From assembly GCA_033813635.1 (NCBI GenBank), contig JAPXRI010000013.1, positions 1 to 61,477 on the forward strand: a stretch of 61,477 nt of DNA. The letters are read 5' to 3'. Within the stretch, counting starts at the first letter, position 1. Every line of letters starts with the position of its first letter. Shown one piece after another: positions 44,929 to 55,400 of this stretch. Both the position numbers and the translations under genes were made by a program. The notes beneath the pieces were generated by a model that had not been told where the DNA came from, did not search any database, and saw only the letters and a program-made list of their open reading frames with translations. Source of the DNA: JAPXRI01 sp033813635. GTDB taxonomy: Bacteria; Bacillota; Clostridia; Oscillospirales; QAMX01.

Positions 44929-45093
44929 GAAATCCGGGCCGAGTGGAAAGCCTGTTTACAACATCAGGACCGGGGACAAAGGGTATAAAAATCCCGTCCG
45001 AGCGGATATTAATCTCGGATTGCCTTTAATCGAGGTCGCTCCCTGCGGCATTATCGGCCAAAAACTTTTTTTAGAAAGGATAGGCGGTAAACG

Positions 45094-45894
45094 TTGAAAG
45101 TATACATCATGACCGATCTTGAAGGCGTCGCCGGCGTTCTGGATGCGGATGACTGGATCTTCCCCGCCTCCCGGTACTATGAGGAGGCGAAGCGGCTTTT
45201 GACCGCCGAGGTCAACGCCGCGGTCAAGGGCTTTTTCGACGCCGGCGCGACGCAGATCATCGTGCAGGACGGACACGGCCACGGCGGAATCAACCAGTCG
45301 CTGCTTGACAGCCGCGTCGAATACCAGCGCGGCTGGAACGGGCCGTACCCGTTCGGCCTCGAGGTGGGCTACGACGTCTGCGCATGGGTCGGCCAGCACG
45401 CGATGTCCCGCACAGAGTTCGCGCACCTGCCCCACACCGGCAGCTTTGACGTGTTCGAGACAAAAATCAATGATATCCCCGTAGGCGAGTTTACAAAGGT
45501 CGCCTGGTGCGCGCTGGAGTACGACTGCGTCCCGATTCTCGCCTGCGGCGACAAAGCCTTCGCCGCAGAGGCAAAACGCTTTTTCCCGGCGATCGAGACC
45601 GTGGCCGTAAAGCGCGGAGTGATTCCCGGCGCGGGCGACAAATGCGACCCGTCCGCCTATAAGACGCGAAACGCCGCCGCGGTCCACCTCCACCCCGCGC
45701 GGGCCTGCGCGCTGATTGTGGCGGGAGCCAGGAACGCCCTTTCGCGCTATATCGAAAATCCGAAGAATTTCGCCGCTCTCCCGCCCCCTCCGCCGTACAG
45801 GCTGGAGCGGTACAAAAGGACCGGCGCCGGCCCGGAAAAGAAGTTTGAAGCCTCTCACCCCGACAGCATCACCGCCCTTTTAAACATAAAGTAG
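45094..45894 (+). CDS. M55-family D-aminopeptidase (DppA-like)
   Basis: A zinc-dependent D-aminopeptidase that cleaves D-amino-acid dipeptides such as D-Ala-D-Ala. The DppA metal and active residues are present: D8 and E10 in MTDLEG, H61 or H63 in DGHGHGG, H102 in GQHAM, the nucleophile-like H114 in LPHTG and E132 in VGEF. 266 residues is the normal length. No dpp transporter follows; the T-box-leuS unit begins next. Confidence 0.88.
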   Translation: MKVYIMTDLEGVAGVLDADDWIFPASRYYEEAKRLLTAEVNAAVKGFFDAGATQIIVQDGHGHGGINQSLLDSRVEYQRGWNGPYPFGLEVGYDVCAWVGQHAMSRTEFAHLPHTGSFDVFETKINDIPVGEFTKVAWCALEYDCVPILACGDKAFAAEAKRFFPAIETVAVKRGVIPGAGDKCDPSAYKTRNAAAVHLHPARACALIVAGARNALSRYIENPKNFAALPPPPPYRLERYKRTGAGPEKKFEASHPDSITALLNIK

Positions 45895-45904
45895 CTCTTT
45901 TATA

Positions 45905-45933
45905 TTGTAAAAGAACAGTTTTCGTGCTATACT
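45905..45933 (+). promoter_or_regulatory. Promoter of T-box-leuS
   Basis: -35 TTGTAA (45905-45910), 17-base spacer, -10 TATACT (45928-45933). Confidence 0.7.
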
Positions 45934-45937
45934 GTAA

Positions 45938-46195
45938 AAAAGGCAAAGACGGAGACAAAGCGGAACGCGAAAGCCTCAGAGAGCCGGGGACGGTGCGAGC
46001 CCGGCGCTAACGATACCTGTATCGCCGCTTTCCGCGAACTCACTCCCGAGCCGCACACCGAAAGCCCGCGGGCGATTAGGCTGTGACGGAGCCTCACCGT
46101 TATCGGAGGACGCATATGTTGGTATCGCGTACTAAAAGGGTGGTAATAAGAGCCCGGCGGCGGTGATAAAACCGCGCCGCGCTTTTTTAGGGGAT
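45938..46195 (+). promoter_or_regulatory. T-box riboswitch (Leu) before leuS
   Basis: The leader has the stem I marks AGAGAGCCGG and GGTGCGAGCCCGGC, a candidate specifier CTC (Leu, 46039-46041) in GAACTCACTCCCGAGC, and the T-box AGGGTGGTAA at 46137-46146, ending in a G+C terminator (about 46151-46189) with TTTTTT. Uncharged tRNA-Leu would pair its ACCA end with TGGT and allow read-through into leuS. After TGGT the usual ACCGCG is replaced by AATAAG. Confidence 0.85.
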
Positions 46196-46220
46196 TTTCC
46201 CTAAAGCGAAAGCTTAAAAC

Positions 46221-46275
46221 AAGCCTTCGTCCCTGATGCGTAAATCAAACGCAATCGGGGACGGGGGCTTTATTA
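46221..46275 (+). terminator. Second hairpin between T-box and leuS
   Basis: Imperfect long stem: AAGCC..CGTCCC..GAT..CGT with ACG..ATC..GGGACG..GGCTT, then TATT. It lies downstream of the T-box terminator and before the AGGAG site of leuS. Its role is unclear. Confidence 0.55.
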
Positions 46276-46368
46276 ATAATAAAGGGGGTAATCAGGCGTG
46301 TTCTCCGCCGCGGTGCTTTGCGTTATGCCCGTTTTCACATTATAAAATAATGAAAAGGAGCATAAGCG

Positions 46369-48792
46369 ATGTGTGAGATGGCTTATTCAAAGGAAACCGA
46401 CGAAAAATGGCAGAAAAAATGGGATGAGACCGAGCTCTACCGCTTCGACGATTCAGGCCCGGGAAAAAAGCTCTATCTTCTCGAGATGTTCTCCTACCCT
46501 TCCGGAAAGAACCTGCATATCGGCCACTGGTGGAACTACGGCCTTGCCGACAGCTACGGAAGGCTCAAGCGCATGCAGGGCTTCCGCCTGTTCCACCCGC
46601 CGGGCTTTGACGCGTTCGGCCTGCCCGCGGAAAATTACGCGATCAAAACCGGCGTCCACCCCTGGGACTCTACCAGGGAGAGCATCGCCGCGATGGAAAG
46701 GCAGTTCCGTACGATGGGCACGACCTGCGACTGGGACCGGGAGATCGTCACCTGCCTGCCCGAATACTACCGCTGGACGCAGTGGCTGTTTCTGCAGCTC
46801 TACCGCCGCGGCCTTGCCTATCGGAAAAAAGCGCCGGTCAACTGGTGCCCCTCCTGCGACACGGTGCTCGCAAACGAGCAGGCCGCCGGAGGAGTGTGCG
46901 AGCGCTGCGGCGCGGAGGTCACCCGCAGGGAGATGACGCAGTGGTTTTTCAAAATCACCGACTACGCCGAGGAGCTGCTATCCGGTCTTAAAGACCTCGA
47001 TTGGCCTGAAAAGACAAAAAAGATCCAGGAAAACTGGATCGGCAAAAGCGCCGGCGCCGAGATAGTCTTCCAAACCTCCGCCGGCCCCGTCACGGTATTC
47101 ACGACTCGGGCCGACACCCTTATGGGCGCAACCTATATCGTCCTTGCCCCGGAGCACCCCCTTGCCGAAGCGCTGTGCGCGCCCGGGTATAGGCAGGCCG
47201 TCCGGGATTACCGGGAATACGCGGCGAAGCGCTCGGAGATTGAGCGGATGTCTACGGCGGGCGAGAAAGCCGGCGTGTTCACCGGCGCTTACGCGCGCCA
47301 CCCGGTCTCGGGTGAAAAGCTGCCCGTCTGGATTTCCGATTATGTGCTCTCCGGCTACGGCACCGGTGCGGTGATGGCCGTACCCGCCCACGACGATCGG
47401 GATTTTGAGTTCGCGAAAAAATACGGCCTGCCGGTGAAAGCGGTCATAGCCCCCTGTTCGGCTCTCCCTTACTCCGGCGACGGCGTTCTGACCGACAGCG
47501 GCGCGTATACTGGCCTTTCCTCTAAGGCCGCGCGGGACAAAATCATCGCCGATCTTGAAACGGTCAACCTCGGCCGCGCGTCCGTCAAATACCGGCTCCG
47601 GGACTGGCTCGTCTCGCGCCAGCGCTATTGGGGCGCGCCCATCCCGATCGTCTACTGCGAAACCTGCGGCGAGGTCCCCGTGCCGGAAAAGGACCTTCCG
47701 GTCAGACTGCCCTACGAGGTGAGCTTTCAGCCAAACGGCGTCTCCCCGCTCGCCGCATGCCCGGAATTTACGGATACGCTCTGCCCGGTCTGCGGCGGAG
47801 CCGCCAAAAGGGAGACCGACACCCTCGACACCTTCGTCTGCTCGTCCTGGTATTTCCTCCGCTTCTGCGACAACCGCAACAGCGGCGAGGCCTTTTCAAA
47901 GGATAAGGTCAACCGCCTGATGCCCGTCGACAAATATATCGGCGGCGTCGAGCACGCGGCGATGCACCTTTTGTACGCCCGCTTTATCACAAAAGCGCTG
48001 CGCGACATGGGCTATCTCGATTTCGACGAGCCCTTTGCTTCTCTTGTCCACCAGGGGACGATCCTCGATGAAAACGGCAAAAAGATGAGCAAGCGCAGCG
48101 GCGCGGTCTCGCCGGACGCCTATACCGAACGGTACGGCTCTGATGTGCTCCGCCTCTGCCTCGCCTTCGGCTTTTCCTACCGGGACGGCGGCCCCTGGTC
48201 TGACGACGGCGTCAAGACGGCGGCGCGCTTTGTCTCCAAAACAGCGCGCGTGGTCTGGCGCTTCCTCGATTTCAAGGCGGCGGAACGATACGACGCCCGC
48301 GCCAGCGATCCCGAGCTTGAATATGTTCTTAACCGCACAATCCGCGAGGTCACGCGGGATATCGACGATTTTTCGTTCAACACCGCGCTTGCTCGGATGA
48401 TGGAGCTTTTGAACGCGCTGACCTCTTACCAGTCCCGCAGATCCCGCTCGGTTTCGTTCGAGGAGAGAGTGGTTTCGGACTTTGTACTGCTCCTCGCTCC
48501 GCTCGCGCCCCATTTCACCGAGGAGCTCTGGGAAAAGCTCGGCCACCCCTATTCCGTACACTCCCAGCGTTTTCCCGTCTGCGACGAAGCAAAGCTGAAA
48601 CGGGCCTTCGTCGAGATCGCCGTCCAGGTCAACGGCACGCTTCGGGATGTGATTTCGGCAGACCCCTCTACGGATGAATCCGGGCTTGAATCGCTTGCAC
48701 TCTCGAGTCCCAAGGTGCGCGCAGCGCTTTCAGGCCGCGAGGTCCGCCGGGTGATCATCGTCAAGGGCAGGCTTGTAAACCTCGTCTGCTGA
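46369..48792 (+). CDS. leuS: Leucyl-tRNA synthetase
   Basis: An 807-residue class I synthetase. HIGH motif as SYPSGKNLHIGH near residue 50, zinc-type cysteines NWCPSCDTV, the editing domain (TTRADTLMGATYIVLAPEHP), and KMSKR in NGKKMSKRSGAVSPD near 575; a C-terminal anticodon domain closes it. Start ATG with AGGAG eight bases upstream. Controlled by the T-box at 45938-46195. Confidence 0.96.
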   Translation: MCEMAYSKETDEKWQKKWDETELYRFDDSGPGKKLYLLEMFSYPSGKNLHIGHWWNYGLADSYGRLKRMQGFRLFHPPGFDAFGLPAENYAIKTGVHPWDSTRESIAAMERQFRTMGTTCDWDREIVTCLPEYYRWTQWLFLQLYRRGLAYRKKAPVNWCPSCDTVLANEQAAGGVCERCGAEVTRREMTQWFFKITDYAEELLSGLKDLDWPEKTKKIQENWIGKSAGAEIVFQTSAGPVTVFTTRADTLMGATYIVLAPEHPLAEALCAPGYRQAVRDYREYAAKRSEIERMSTAGEKAGVFTGAYARHPVSGEKLPVWISDYVLSGYGTGAVMAVPAHDDRDFEFAKKYGLPVKAVIAPCSALPYSGDGVLTDSGAYTGLSSKAARDKIIADLETVNLGRASVKYRLRDWLVSRQRYWGAPIPIVYCETCGEVPVPEKDLPVRLPYEVSFQPNGVSPLAACPEFTDTLCPVCGGAAKRETDTLDTFVCSSWYFLRFCDNRNSGEAFSKDKVNRLMPVDKYIGGVEHAAMHLLYARFITKALRDMGYLDFDEPFASLVHQGTILDENGKKMSKRSGAVSPDAYTERYGSDVLRLCLAFGFSYRDGGPWSDDGVKTAARFVSKTARVVWRFLDFKAAERYDARASDPELEYVLNRTIREVTRDIDDFSFNTALARMMELLNALTSYQSRRSRSVSFEERVVSDFVLLLAPLAPHFTEELWEKLGHPYSVHSQRFPVCDEAKLKRAFVEIAVQVNGTLRDVISADPSTDESGLESLALSSPKVRAALSGREVRRVIIVKGRLVNLVC

Positions 48793-48806
48793 TAAAAACT
48801 CCGTAT

Positions 48807-48857
48807 AAAAAAAACGAAGGGTTGTAGAATGAGTAAAATCATTTTATAACCCTTTCG
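48807..48857 (-). terminator. Terminator of the DUF1538-PII operon
   Basis: Read on the minus strand: stem with GGGTTATAAAATGA opposite TCATTCTACAACCC, followed by seven T. It ends 48 bases after the PII stop; on the plus strand there is no T-run. Confidence 0.7.
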
Positions 48858-48904
48858 CCCTATCTTTTCAAAGCTCCGGTTCCGCGGTTTAAAGCCGGGA
48901 ACCG

Positions 48905-49570
48905 TCACCTGTACAGCCCGTAGGCCTTGTTTACGTCCTGAATAAAGATAATACCGTTCCCGGGTTCGTCTATCTCCAGGCTCTGCCGTATAGCGTCCAC
49001 GATCCCGTCGGTCATATCGTCTTCCGACAGAATCATGACGATCTCCTTTTCCGGCTCGATTTCCATCGAGAAAACCTTGCTTATCTCGTGTATCCCGCAG
49101 CCCCGGCCGTTGATGATCGTCCCGCCCTTTGAGCCCGCTTTCGCCGCGGCTTCCGTCACAAGCTCGGACTTTCCTTTATCCACAATAACCGTGATAACCT
49201 GATACATGGTTTTTTCAGCTCCTTTGTCGTTTCGCTCCGCAGTTTTAATTGTCCTCGTTCCCACAATGCCGCGTACATCTGTCGTAAATATTATCCCGTG
49301 GTTTGGTTTTTCAAATTTAAAGGTCTCGTCGAGTTTTTCAATAACGTCCGAAGCCGTTTTCGCGTCGGAAAGCATCAGCACGATTTCCTTTCTGACCTCT
49401 GAGAGCCCCAAAAATTCCAGTATCCTGCTGTTGGCGGTACCGCTTCCGATGAATATCGTGCCGCCCATGATGCCGAGCTGCTTCGCGGCATGGAGAAGCT
49501 TTCCGCCGCTGCCGAAGTTGACGACTGCGCAGATAAGTTCGATTCCGCTATCATGATTGCTATTTGGCAT
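48905..49570 (-). CDS. Tandem two-domain PII-like protein
   Basis: 221 residues made of two GlnB/PII-like units: the first (about 8-115) with SGTANSRILEFLGLSE and IIFTTDVRGIVG, the second (about 120-221) with GGTIINGRGCGIHEISKVF and IIFIQDVNKAYG. Neither has the tyrosine T-loop of GlnB. It overlaps the end of the DUF1538 gene by 11 bases, with GGGG nine bases upstream of its ATG. It is best seen as the soluble regulator of that membrane protein (inference from neighbour and family pairing). Confidence 0.8.
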   Translation of the reverse strand: MPNSNHDSGIELICAVVNFGSGGKLLHAAKQLGIMGGTIFIGSGTANSRILEFLGLSEVRKEIVLMLSDAKTASDVIEKLDETFKFEKPNHGIIFTTDVRGIVGTRTIKTAERNDKGAEKTMYQVITVIVDKGKSELVTEAAAKAGSKGGTIINGRGCGIHEISKVFSMEIEPEKEIVMILSEDDMTDGIVDAIRQSLEIDEPGNGIIFIQDVNKAYGLYR

Positions 49571-51050
49571 TTTTTTCAACCCCTTTCTTGCCCGATCTCA
49601 GTCGGTAGATGGCGCCCAGCACCTGAAGAGTTATCAGCGGCGTCATCGCGACGAGGGCTATGACACCGAACCCGTCTACCAGCACGTTCGCACCCTCCAC
49701 CGCGTCGGCGGCTCCCTGCGCGAACGCCAGAATAAACGTGGCCGTCATCGGCCCGGACGCTACTCCGCCCGAATCATACGCGATGCCTACGAACAGCTCG
49801 GGAACAAAAAACATCATACCGGTCGATATCAGATAGCCCGGCAGGAGACACTGCCAGAGCTTCAGCTCCGGGATCAGTATCCTGAGCATGGAAAGCGCGA
49901 CCGCTACGCTCACTCCGATCGCAAGCGTAAATTTTACCAGTTTTCTGTTGACGTAGCCGCTGGTCACATTTTCTACCTGATAGGTCAGCACGTGGACCGC
50001 GGGTTCCGCGAATATTGTGACAAACCCCAGCAGGAAACCGACGGCTACAAGAAATACTCCTCCGCGCTCCGCCACCGCCGCGCCGATCACCCTGCCCATA
50101 TCCATGAATCCGGCGTTTACGCCCACTAGGAACAGCACCAGCCCCGCGTATGTATAGAGCAAACCGAACGCATTCCTGCGGGCCGATTTTTTCATCACTC
50201 CGCGCTGCCCCAGCTCAAGCACGAAAAACAGCACGACAATCGGGAGCAGAGCAAGAAACGAATCCCAGGCAACCGATGGGAGCGCCTTTATGAAAGGGGC
50301 GAGAATTGAGCGGGAAACGTCTTCATTCTGTTCTATTCCGGAGACCGCTTTGTCAGAACCCGACAGAATGCTCATCACCATTACCGCCAATATCGCTCCC
50401 GTGGAAGCGATGGCCACCAGCCCGAAGTTATCCTCGTCCGTGCTTTTGCTGTGTTTTTTAAGCGATGCGATACCTGTCGCCAGCGCGAGAATGAACGGCA
50501 CCGTCATCGAGCCGGTAGTCGCCCCCGACGCGTCGAAGGATATCGCAAGAAATTCGGAAGATGTAAAAAATGAAAGGATGAGAATTATAAGGTATGCCGC
50601 GGCCAGAAACCACCTCAGCGGAACGCCGTATATTATCCGGACCAGGCCGAGGGTCAGCAGCGCGGCGATTCCCGCCGATACGACCGCGACGATGATTACC
50701 TTCGGGATCGCCCCCGACGTTACGAACGCGACCTGCTCAGCGAGAATATGCAGGTCCGGTTCCGCCGCGGATATGAAAAAGCCAACAATCAGCCCTGCGG
50801 CGACGACGATCAACAGCCTGTTGGACTTAACGATACGCGAGCCCAAACGGTTTCCTATCGGGGTGACGCCTAAGTCGACGCCGAATAAAAAAAGCGACAG
50901 CCCGACAATGATCAGCGCGGAACCCGTCAGAAACCTCGCGACAAGGGTCCCGTCATGGGTTTTCAACACCAGATTTAATATCAGGACAATCGCAGTAATC
51001 GGTAAAACCGCCGTTAGAACTTCTTTGAGTTTCGTCGTCAATGCGTTCAA
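49560..51050 (-). CDS. DUF1538 membrane protein
   Basis: About 496 residues, two halves each with five or six hydrophobic segments; the repeats carry SGAIPKVIIVAVVSAG and FLISTGMMFFVPELFVGIAYD, and each half has a PFILALATGIASLKK-like block or TFILAFAQGAADAVEG. The two-fold repeat points to a transporter. DUF1538 genes are commonly found beside PII-type genes; the substrate is unknown. A TTG at 51050 with AAGGA nine bases upstream is used; the frame opens at 51080. Confidence 0.75.
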   Translation of the reverse strand: MNALTTKLKEVLTAVLPITAIVLILNLVLKTHDGTLVARFLTGSALIIVGLSLFLFGVDLGVTPIGNRLGSRIVKSNRLLIVVAAGLIVGFFISAAEPDLHILAEQVAFVTSGAIPKVIIVAVVSAGIAALLTLGLVRIIYGVPLRWFLAAAYLIILILSFFTSSEFLAISFDASGATTGSMTVPFILALATGIASLKKHSKSTDEDNFGLVAIASTGAILAVMVMSILSGSDKAVSGIEQNEDVSRSILAPFIKALPSVAWDSFLALLPIVVLFFVLELGQRGVMKKSARRNAFGLLYTYAGLVLFLVGVNAGFMDMGRVIGAAVAERGGVFLVAVGFLLGFVTIFAEPAVHVLTYQVENVTSGYVNRKLVKFTLAIGVSVAVALSMLRILIPELKLWQCLLPGYLISTGMMFFVPELFVGIAYDSGGVASGPMTATFILAFAQGAADAVEGANVLVDGFGVIALVAMTPLITLQVLGAIYRLRSGKKGVEKNAK

Positions 51051-51163
51051 TAAAAAACATCCTTTCCGTCCCACGCGCAAACTGCGCGTTTTTTCATCTC
51101 CTCAATCCGTCTATAAGGCCAACACACCTTTCATAGTATTATACAACATTTGTGATGTTTTGT

Positions 51164-52417
51164 CTATTTATCTTTATCGGCGAGTTTTTTTCGCGGCAGC
51201 GCTTTTTCCCGCAGCAGGAAAGCCGTACCTCCTCCCGCGGCAAAGCATAGGGCGCACAAGGCTGCCGCGAGCCACGGGTTAACGCCCTTACCCGCGCCGC
51301 GCTTCACACCCGGCGAAGCCGCGTCCGTCTCCGCGGAGGCGGTTCGAGCCGTTTCTGCGGTCGTCTCCGCAGTTGTTTCGGCGCTCGTCTCCGCTCCGAA
51401 CGGGGCCGCTCGCTTGACCACCACCGCATAGACCTCGGTCGCGCCGCTTTCCGCCGTGCAGGTCAGCGTGACTGTGTTGTCCTGCCCGGCAAACAGTTTG
51501 TCGCCGCCCACCACGGTCACGCCCCTTGCCTTCGGGTCGCTGGCGGTCCCCGTCACAACGACACTTTCAACCTCGTAGGGCAGCCAGACCACATAGGTTT
51601 TCCGCTCCGGACTGAATATCGGCGACAGCAGAAAGCCGTCTACGCTGATCCCTGAAAGGGTCGCGTCATCGGAAGCTTTGTAATCCGGATCCTGCTTTCT
51701 GGTGACGCTAATCACATATACCTTCTGCGCGCCGTTCTCCGCAGTCACGGTTACCTTAACCGCGTTGTCACCCACCGCAAGGGAGTTTCCCGAGATCGTC
51801 ACCTTCGCCCTCGCGTCCTCAGCCTCCGCCGCTATGCCGAGGCCGGTCACGGAGAATTCGACCGTCCCGGCGCTGTAGCTCAAGATGTTCGCGCCGAAAT
51901 ACGGCGAGAGTGCGGCGTTATTGATTTCCAGCGACTTCAGGTTCGCGTTCCCGGATTTCGGCTGTGAGATAACCGCGTTGTAGGCTGCCGCCGGCAGCGC
52001 CGTATCCCCGCTGGTGTCGCCTGTCCTCGCGTCGACCACCGATATGCTAAGCGCCGTGCCGGCGGGCAGATTTGAATTGACCTTAAAGACCGCCGTAAAC
52101 ACATCCGCGGAGCCGTTTATCGGGTTTTCCTGATTATTGTCGTAGAAGATGAAGTTGTTCCCGTGAAATTCCAGCTCCCAGAACGCGTTCAGCTTTTTTG
52201 CAATGCTCTGAAGCGTCACCTGCGCGGCGTCATAGGAAATGGTGCCGGAACCGCCGCCGATGCCCGAGCCGCTGACAGAAAAGGTAAGCGTGATCGTATC
52301 CCCCGCCCTGACGGTCCCCGGCCCTGTAAGGCCGGCCCCTGCCGCGAGCGACGGGAAAGCGAACAGCGCCGCCAAGGCAATGGCGCAGAGAAACAGATAT
52401 AAGCCGGCTTTTCTCAT
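51164..52417 (-). CDS. Membrane-anchored cohesin protein
   Basis: 417 residues: signal peptide (1-25), a cohesin-type domain at about 28-150 (VRAGDTITLTFSVSG, GTISYDAAQVTLQSI, GSADVFTAVFKVNSNLPAGT), two cadherin-like beta-sandwich units at about 155-240 and 248-335 (NLKSLEINNAALSPYF; ATLSGISVDGFLLSPIF), a low-complexity linker rich in ETTAE repeats, a membrane helix at about 372-396 and a basic tail. It follows the dockerin gene by 15 bases and has GGAGG six bases before its ATG. Cohesins bind dockerins; this one should hold its partner at the cell surface. Confidence 0.82.
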   Translation of the reverse strand: MRKAGLYLFLCAIALAALFAFPSLAAGAGLTGPGTVRAGDTITLTFSVSGSGIGGGSGTISYDAAQVTLQSIAKKLNAFWELEFHGNNFIFYDNNQENPINGSADVFTAVFKVNSNLPAGTALSISVVDARTGDTSGDTALPAAAYNAVISQPKSGNANLKSLEINNAALSPYFGANILSYSAGTVEFSVTGLGIAAEAEDARAKVTISGNSLAVGDNAVKVTVTAENGAQKVYVISVTRKQDPDYKASDDATLSGISVDGFLLSPIFSPERKTYVVWLPYEVESVVVTGTASDPKARGVTVVGGDKLFAGQDNTVTLTCTAESGATEVYAVVVKRAAPFGAETSAETTAETTAETARTASAETDAASPGVKRGAGKGVNPWLAAALCALCFAAGGGTAFLLREKALPRKKLADKDK

Positions 52418-52432
52418 ATTTTTCCTCCGTTT

Positions 52433-55400
52433 TTAGCGCGGAGTGATCGCGCTTTTTCCCAGAATATGGGCTTTGCTCTGAATAAAGTCCGTGATGCTGA
52501 TTCCGCCGTCGCCGCTCGCGTCCGCCGCCTCCGCCCAGACTCCGGAGAGCTTTGACTTACCCAAGATATGCGCCTTGACCGCCAGCATGTCGCTGATTGA
52601 AACGCTGCCGTCGCCGTTTACGTCGCCCGTGACGACTATAGTCAGTGTCTGCACGGTGTTCCCGCCGCTTGCCAGTACGGCCAGCATCCCCGTGCCCACC
52701 GCCGCGCTGTCCGGCACCTCGTTTCCGTACCGGTCGAGAATCTTTATTTTATTCCGGGGACTTAAATTAGCTTTCAACCCAGAGACCCGCGTCCCCGGCG
52801 CTATTTTCGAAAGCTTCCCGTCGGATACCTTAAACACTCCGGAGGTAATTGCCGCCGGCAAAACGGTCATCTGGCAGTCGCCGTAAACCCCGCTCCCGTC
52901 CGCGGCCGCCGCGCGGACCGTAACCGTCCCGGCGCTAATTCCGGTCAGAAGTCCGTTTTCCGTGATCGCCGCCTGCCCAGTGCCGTTGATTACTGACCAA
53001 TGGACGCTTTTATCCTGCGCGTTCTCCGGCAGCACGGCGGCGCTCATCTGAACGGAGGCGTTTTCAAAAACGCTGTCGTACCCGCAGGTAACCGTGACTT
53101 GGCTCACATAGACCGGTATAACGGTGAACATTTTTTCCGCAACGATCCCGCTCCCGTCGCACGTCACCGCGAAGACTTTCACCGTGCCTTGAGAAAGCCC
53201 GCTGACCCACCCGTTCTCGTCTATTTCGGCTCTGCCCGTGCCGTCGGACACGCGCCATACCACCGACGTGTCCTCCGCGTCCGCGGGCGAGACTTCCGCG
53301 CTTATACGGGTTTTCTGTCCGACCGTCAGAGTGCCGCTCCCCGTCAGGCTGAGGTTTGACGCGAATTTTCCCGTTAAGGCCACGGCTCTGAGCTCCGGAT
53401 ATCCGTAGGAACCGTTGCCCTCCATCGTCCACACCGAGTCGAAGTCAAACCCGGTAAAGCTCGCCGGGTTTCCCAACGCCGCCGTCCCCAGCGGTGCGCC
53501 CCCGGTATCATTCAGTTCGGCGGCGCAGGAGGAAAAATAAAAGCAGCCTTCCACCGTCGCCCCATCCGTCTCTCCGGTCACGCCGCCGATATGGCCTTCA
53601 CCGGCGATCACTCCGGTGTTGTAGCAGTTTTCGATTTTACCCCCGGCGCATTTTCCCGCTATGCCGCCGGCGTATCCGCCGTATGATTTTACTTTTCCGA
53701 GATTGAAGCAGTTTTTTATCGACGCGCCCTCGCAATATCCGATAATCCCGCCGGTATAGAGCCCGCGCCCGTCCACCGCCGCCCTGCTGTAGCAGACCTC
53801 TATCCTGCCCCCGGCGCAGCGCCCGGCGATCGCGCCGGTACAGTCTCCGCCGGACAGGTATGATGAGACGACGCAGACTCGCTTAACCTCCGCCGCTGCG
53901 CCGATATTTTCAAACAGGCCCGCGCAGCTCTCCGCTCTGAGGTAGAGCCCGCTCACCGCGTGTCCGCCACCGTCAAAGCTCCCGTTAAACGGAAGCTCAG
54001 CCCTGCCTATCGCGGTCCAGAGGTTTTGCGGCTCAATCACTCCTCCTTTAGCGTCGGCTCTGCCCCAGTTCTGCCAGCCGGAGGTGCCGTTTAGATAGAT
54101 ATCCGCGCCGAGCCGGAAATGCGCCGTCCTTACGTCCTCGGTCAAATACAAAGCCGAGCCCGTGTCGTACACCCCGCCTGAGGAGTCTAGGATTTTCGCG
54201 AGCAGCGAAAGCTCCTCGCCGTTCATTATCACATACGGGTCCTCCGCCGTCCCTGAGCCGGAATCAAAGGCAGCAGCGTTAGTCCCGTCCCAAATCTCCG
54301 CGACGTAGACCGTCTTTTCCGCGCAAGCCTTCGCGCCGTCCGCCGCCGTTGCCCGCACGGTCACCCTGCCCTTGCTCAGCGCGGTCAGCCGTCCGTTTTG
54401 GCCGATTTCCGCCTCGCCGGTATCGTTTGTGACGGACCAGACGATCGCGACGTCCGCGCCCTCCGGGGATACGGCGGCACCGAGCTCAATGGCGCTCCCG
54501 GCTAAAACGGTGTCTCCGCCGGTGATATTGATTTCGCTCACAAAGCTCCCATTCAGGCCATTATTAATAAGCTCTGGGTAAGGATACGATGCGTTCCCCT
54601 CCATCGTCCACACTGAATCGAAATCAAAGCCCGCAAAGCTCGCGCCAGTCCTCATCTGCGGGGGGCTTAGCGCCGTACCGTTTGCGTCCGTCGGGTCAGC
54701 CACCGAGGCTTCGAGATAATAGCAGTCCCCGATTGTCCCGCCGCTCTGGATGCCGACAATGCCGCCTCTGGTCAAGCCGGAGACGGCGCCGGTACTGTAG
54801 CAGCGCGTGATGCTCTGGTTATTGCCCCCCGCGATGCCGCCCGCGTTGTTCTTCGCGCCGACATCGCCGATATTGAAGCAGTTGACGACCGCGTCGTGGT
54901 TGAAACCGGTAATGCCTCCCGCCGCGGTTTCGGCTTTGACACCGCCTTTATTGTAGCAGCCGCTGATGGCGGAATCGACGTTTTCGCCCGCGATCCCGCC
55001 GATATAGCTGTTGCCGGCCACCTCTCCCGTATTTCTGCAGTCCGTCACATCGCCGCCGACGTCGTATCCGACAATTCCGCCGACGTGGTTTTGTCCCTTC
55101 ACATCCCCGGCGTTTTCGCAGTTCCGAATGCTCCCCCTGTCGCTGTTCCCGGCGATTCCGCCCACATAGTTTTGTCCGGCGACATATGACTCAACCAGGC
55201 TCAGATCGGATATCGCCGCGGAGGGACCGATGTTCCCGAACAGTCCGGCGCAGTTCCCTTCTATACTTACGTACAGACCGCTGATGCTGTGCCCGTTTCC
55301 TTCGAATTTGCCGTTAAAAACGGTCTCCGCAAAAACGTTGCCCTCTATTCCGATCGGCGTCCAGCCGTTTGCCGGCGCGGCTGTCCCCGCCGCCCAGCTT

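Noticed and set aside
53400..55200. Regularly spaced similar segments, considered as a CRISPR-like array
   Set aside because: They are the coding repeats of the GLUG domains; spacing follows protein repeats and the DNA is too diverged for CRISPR repeats.
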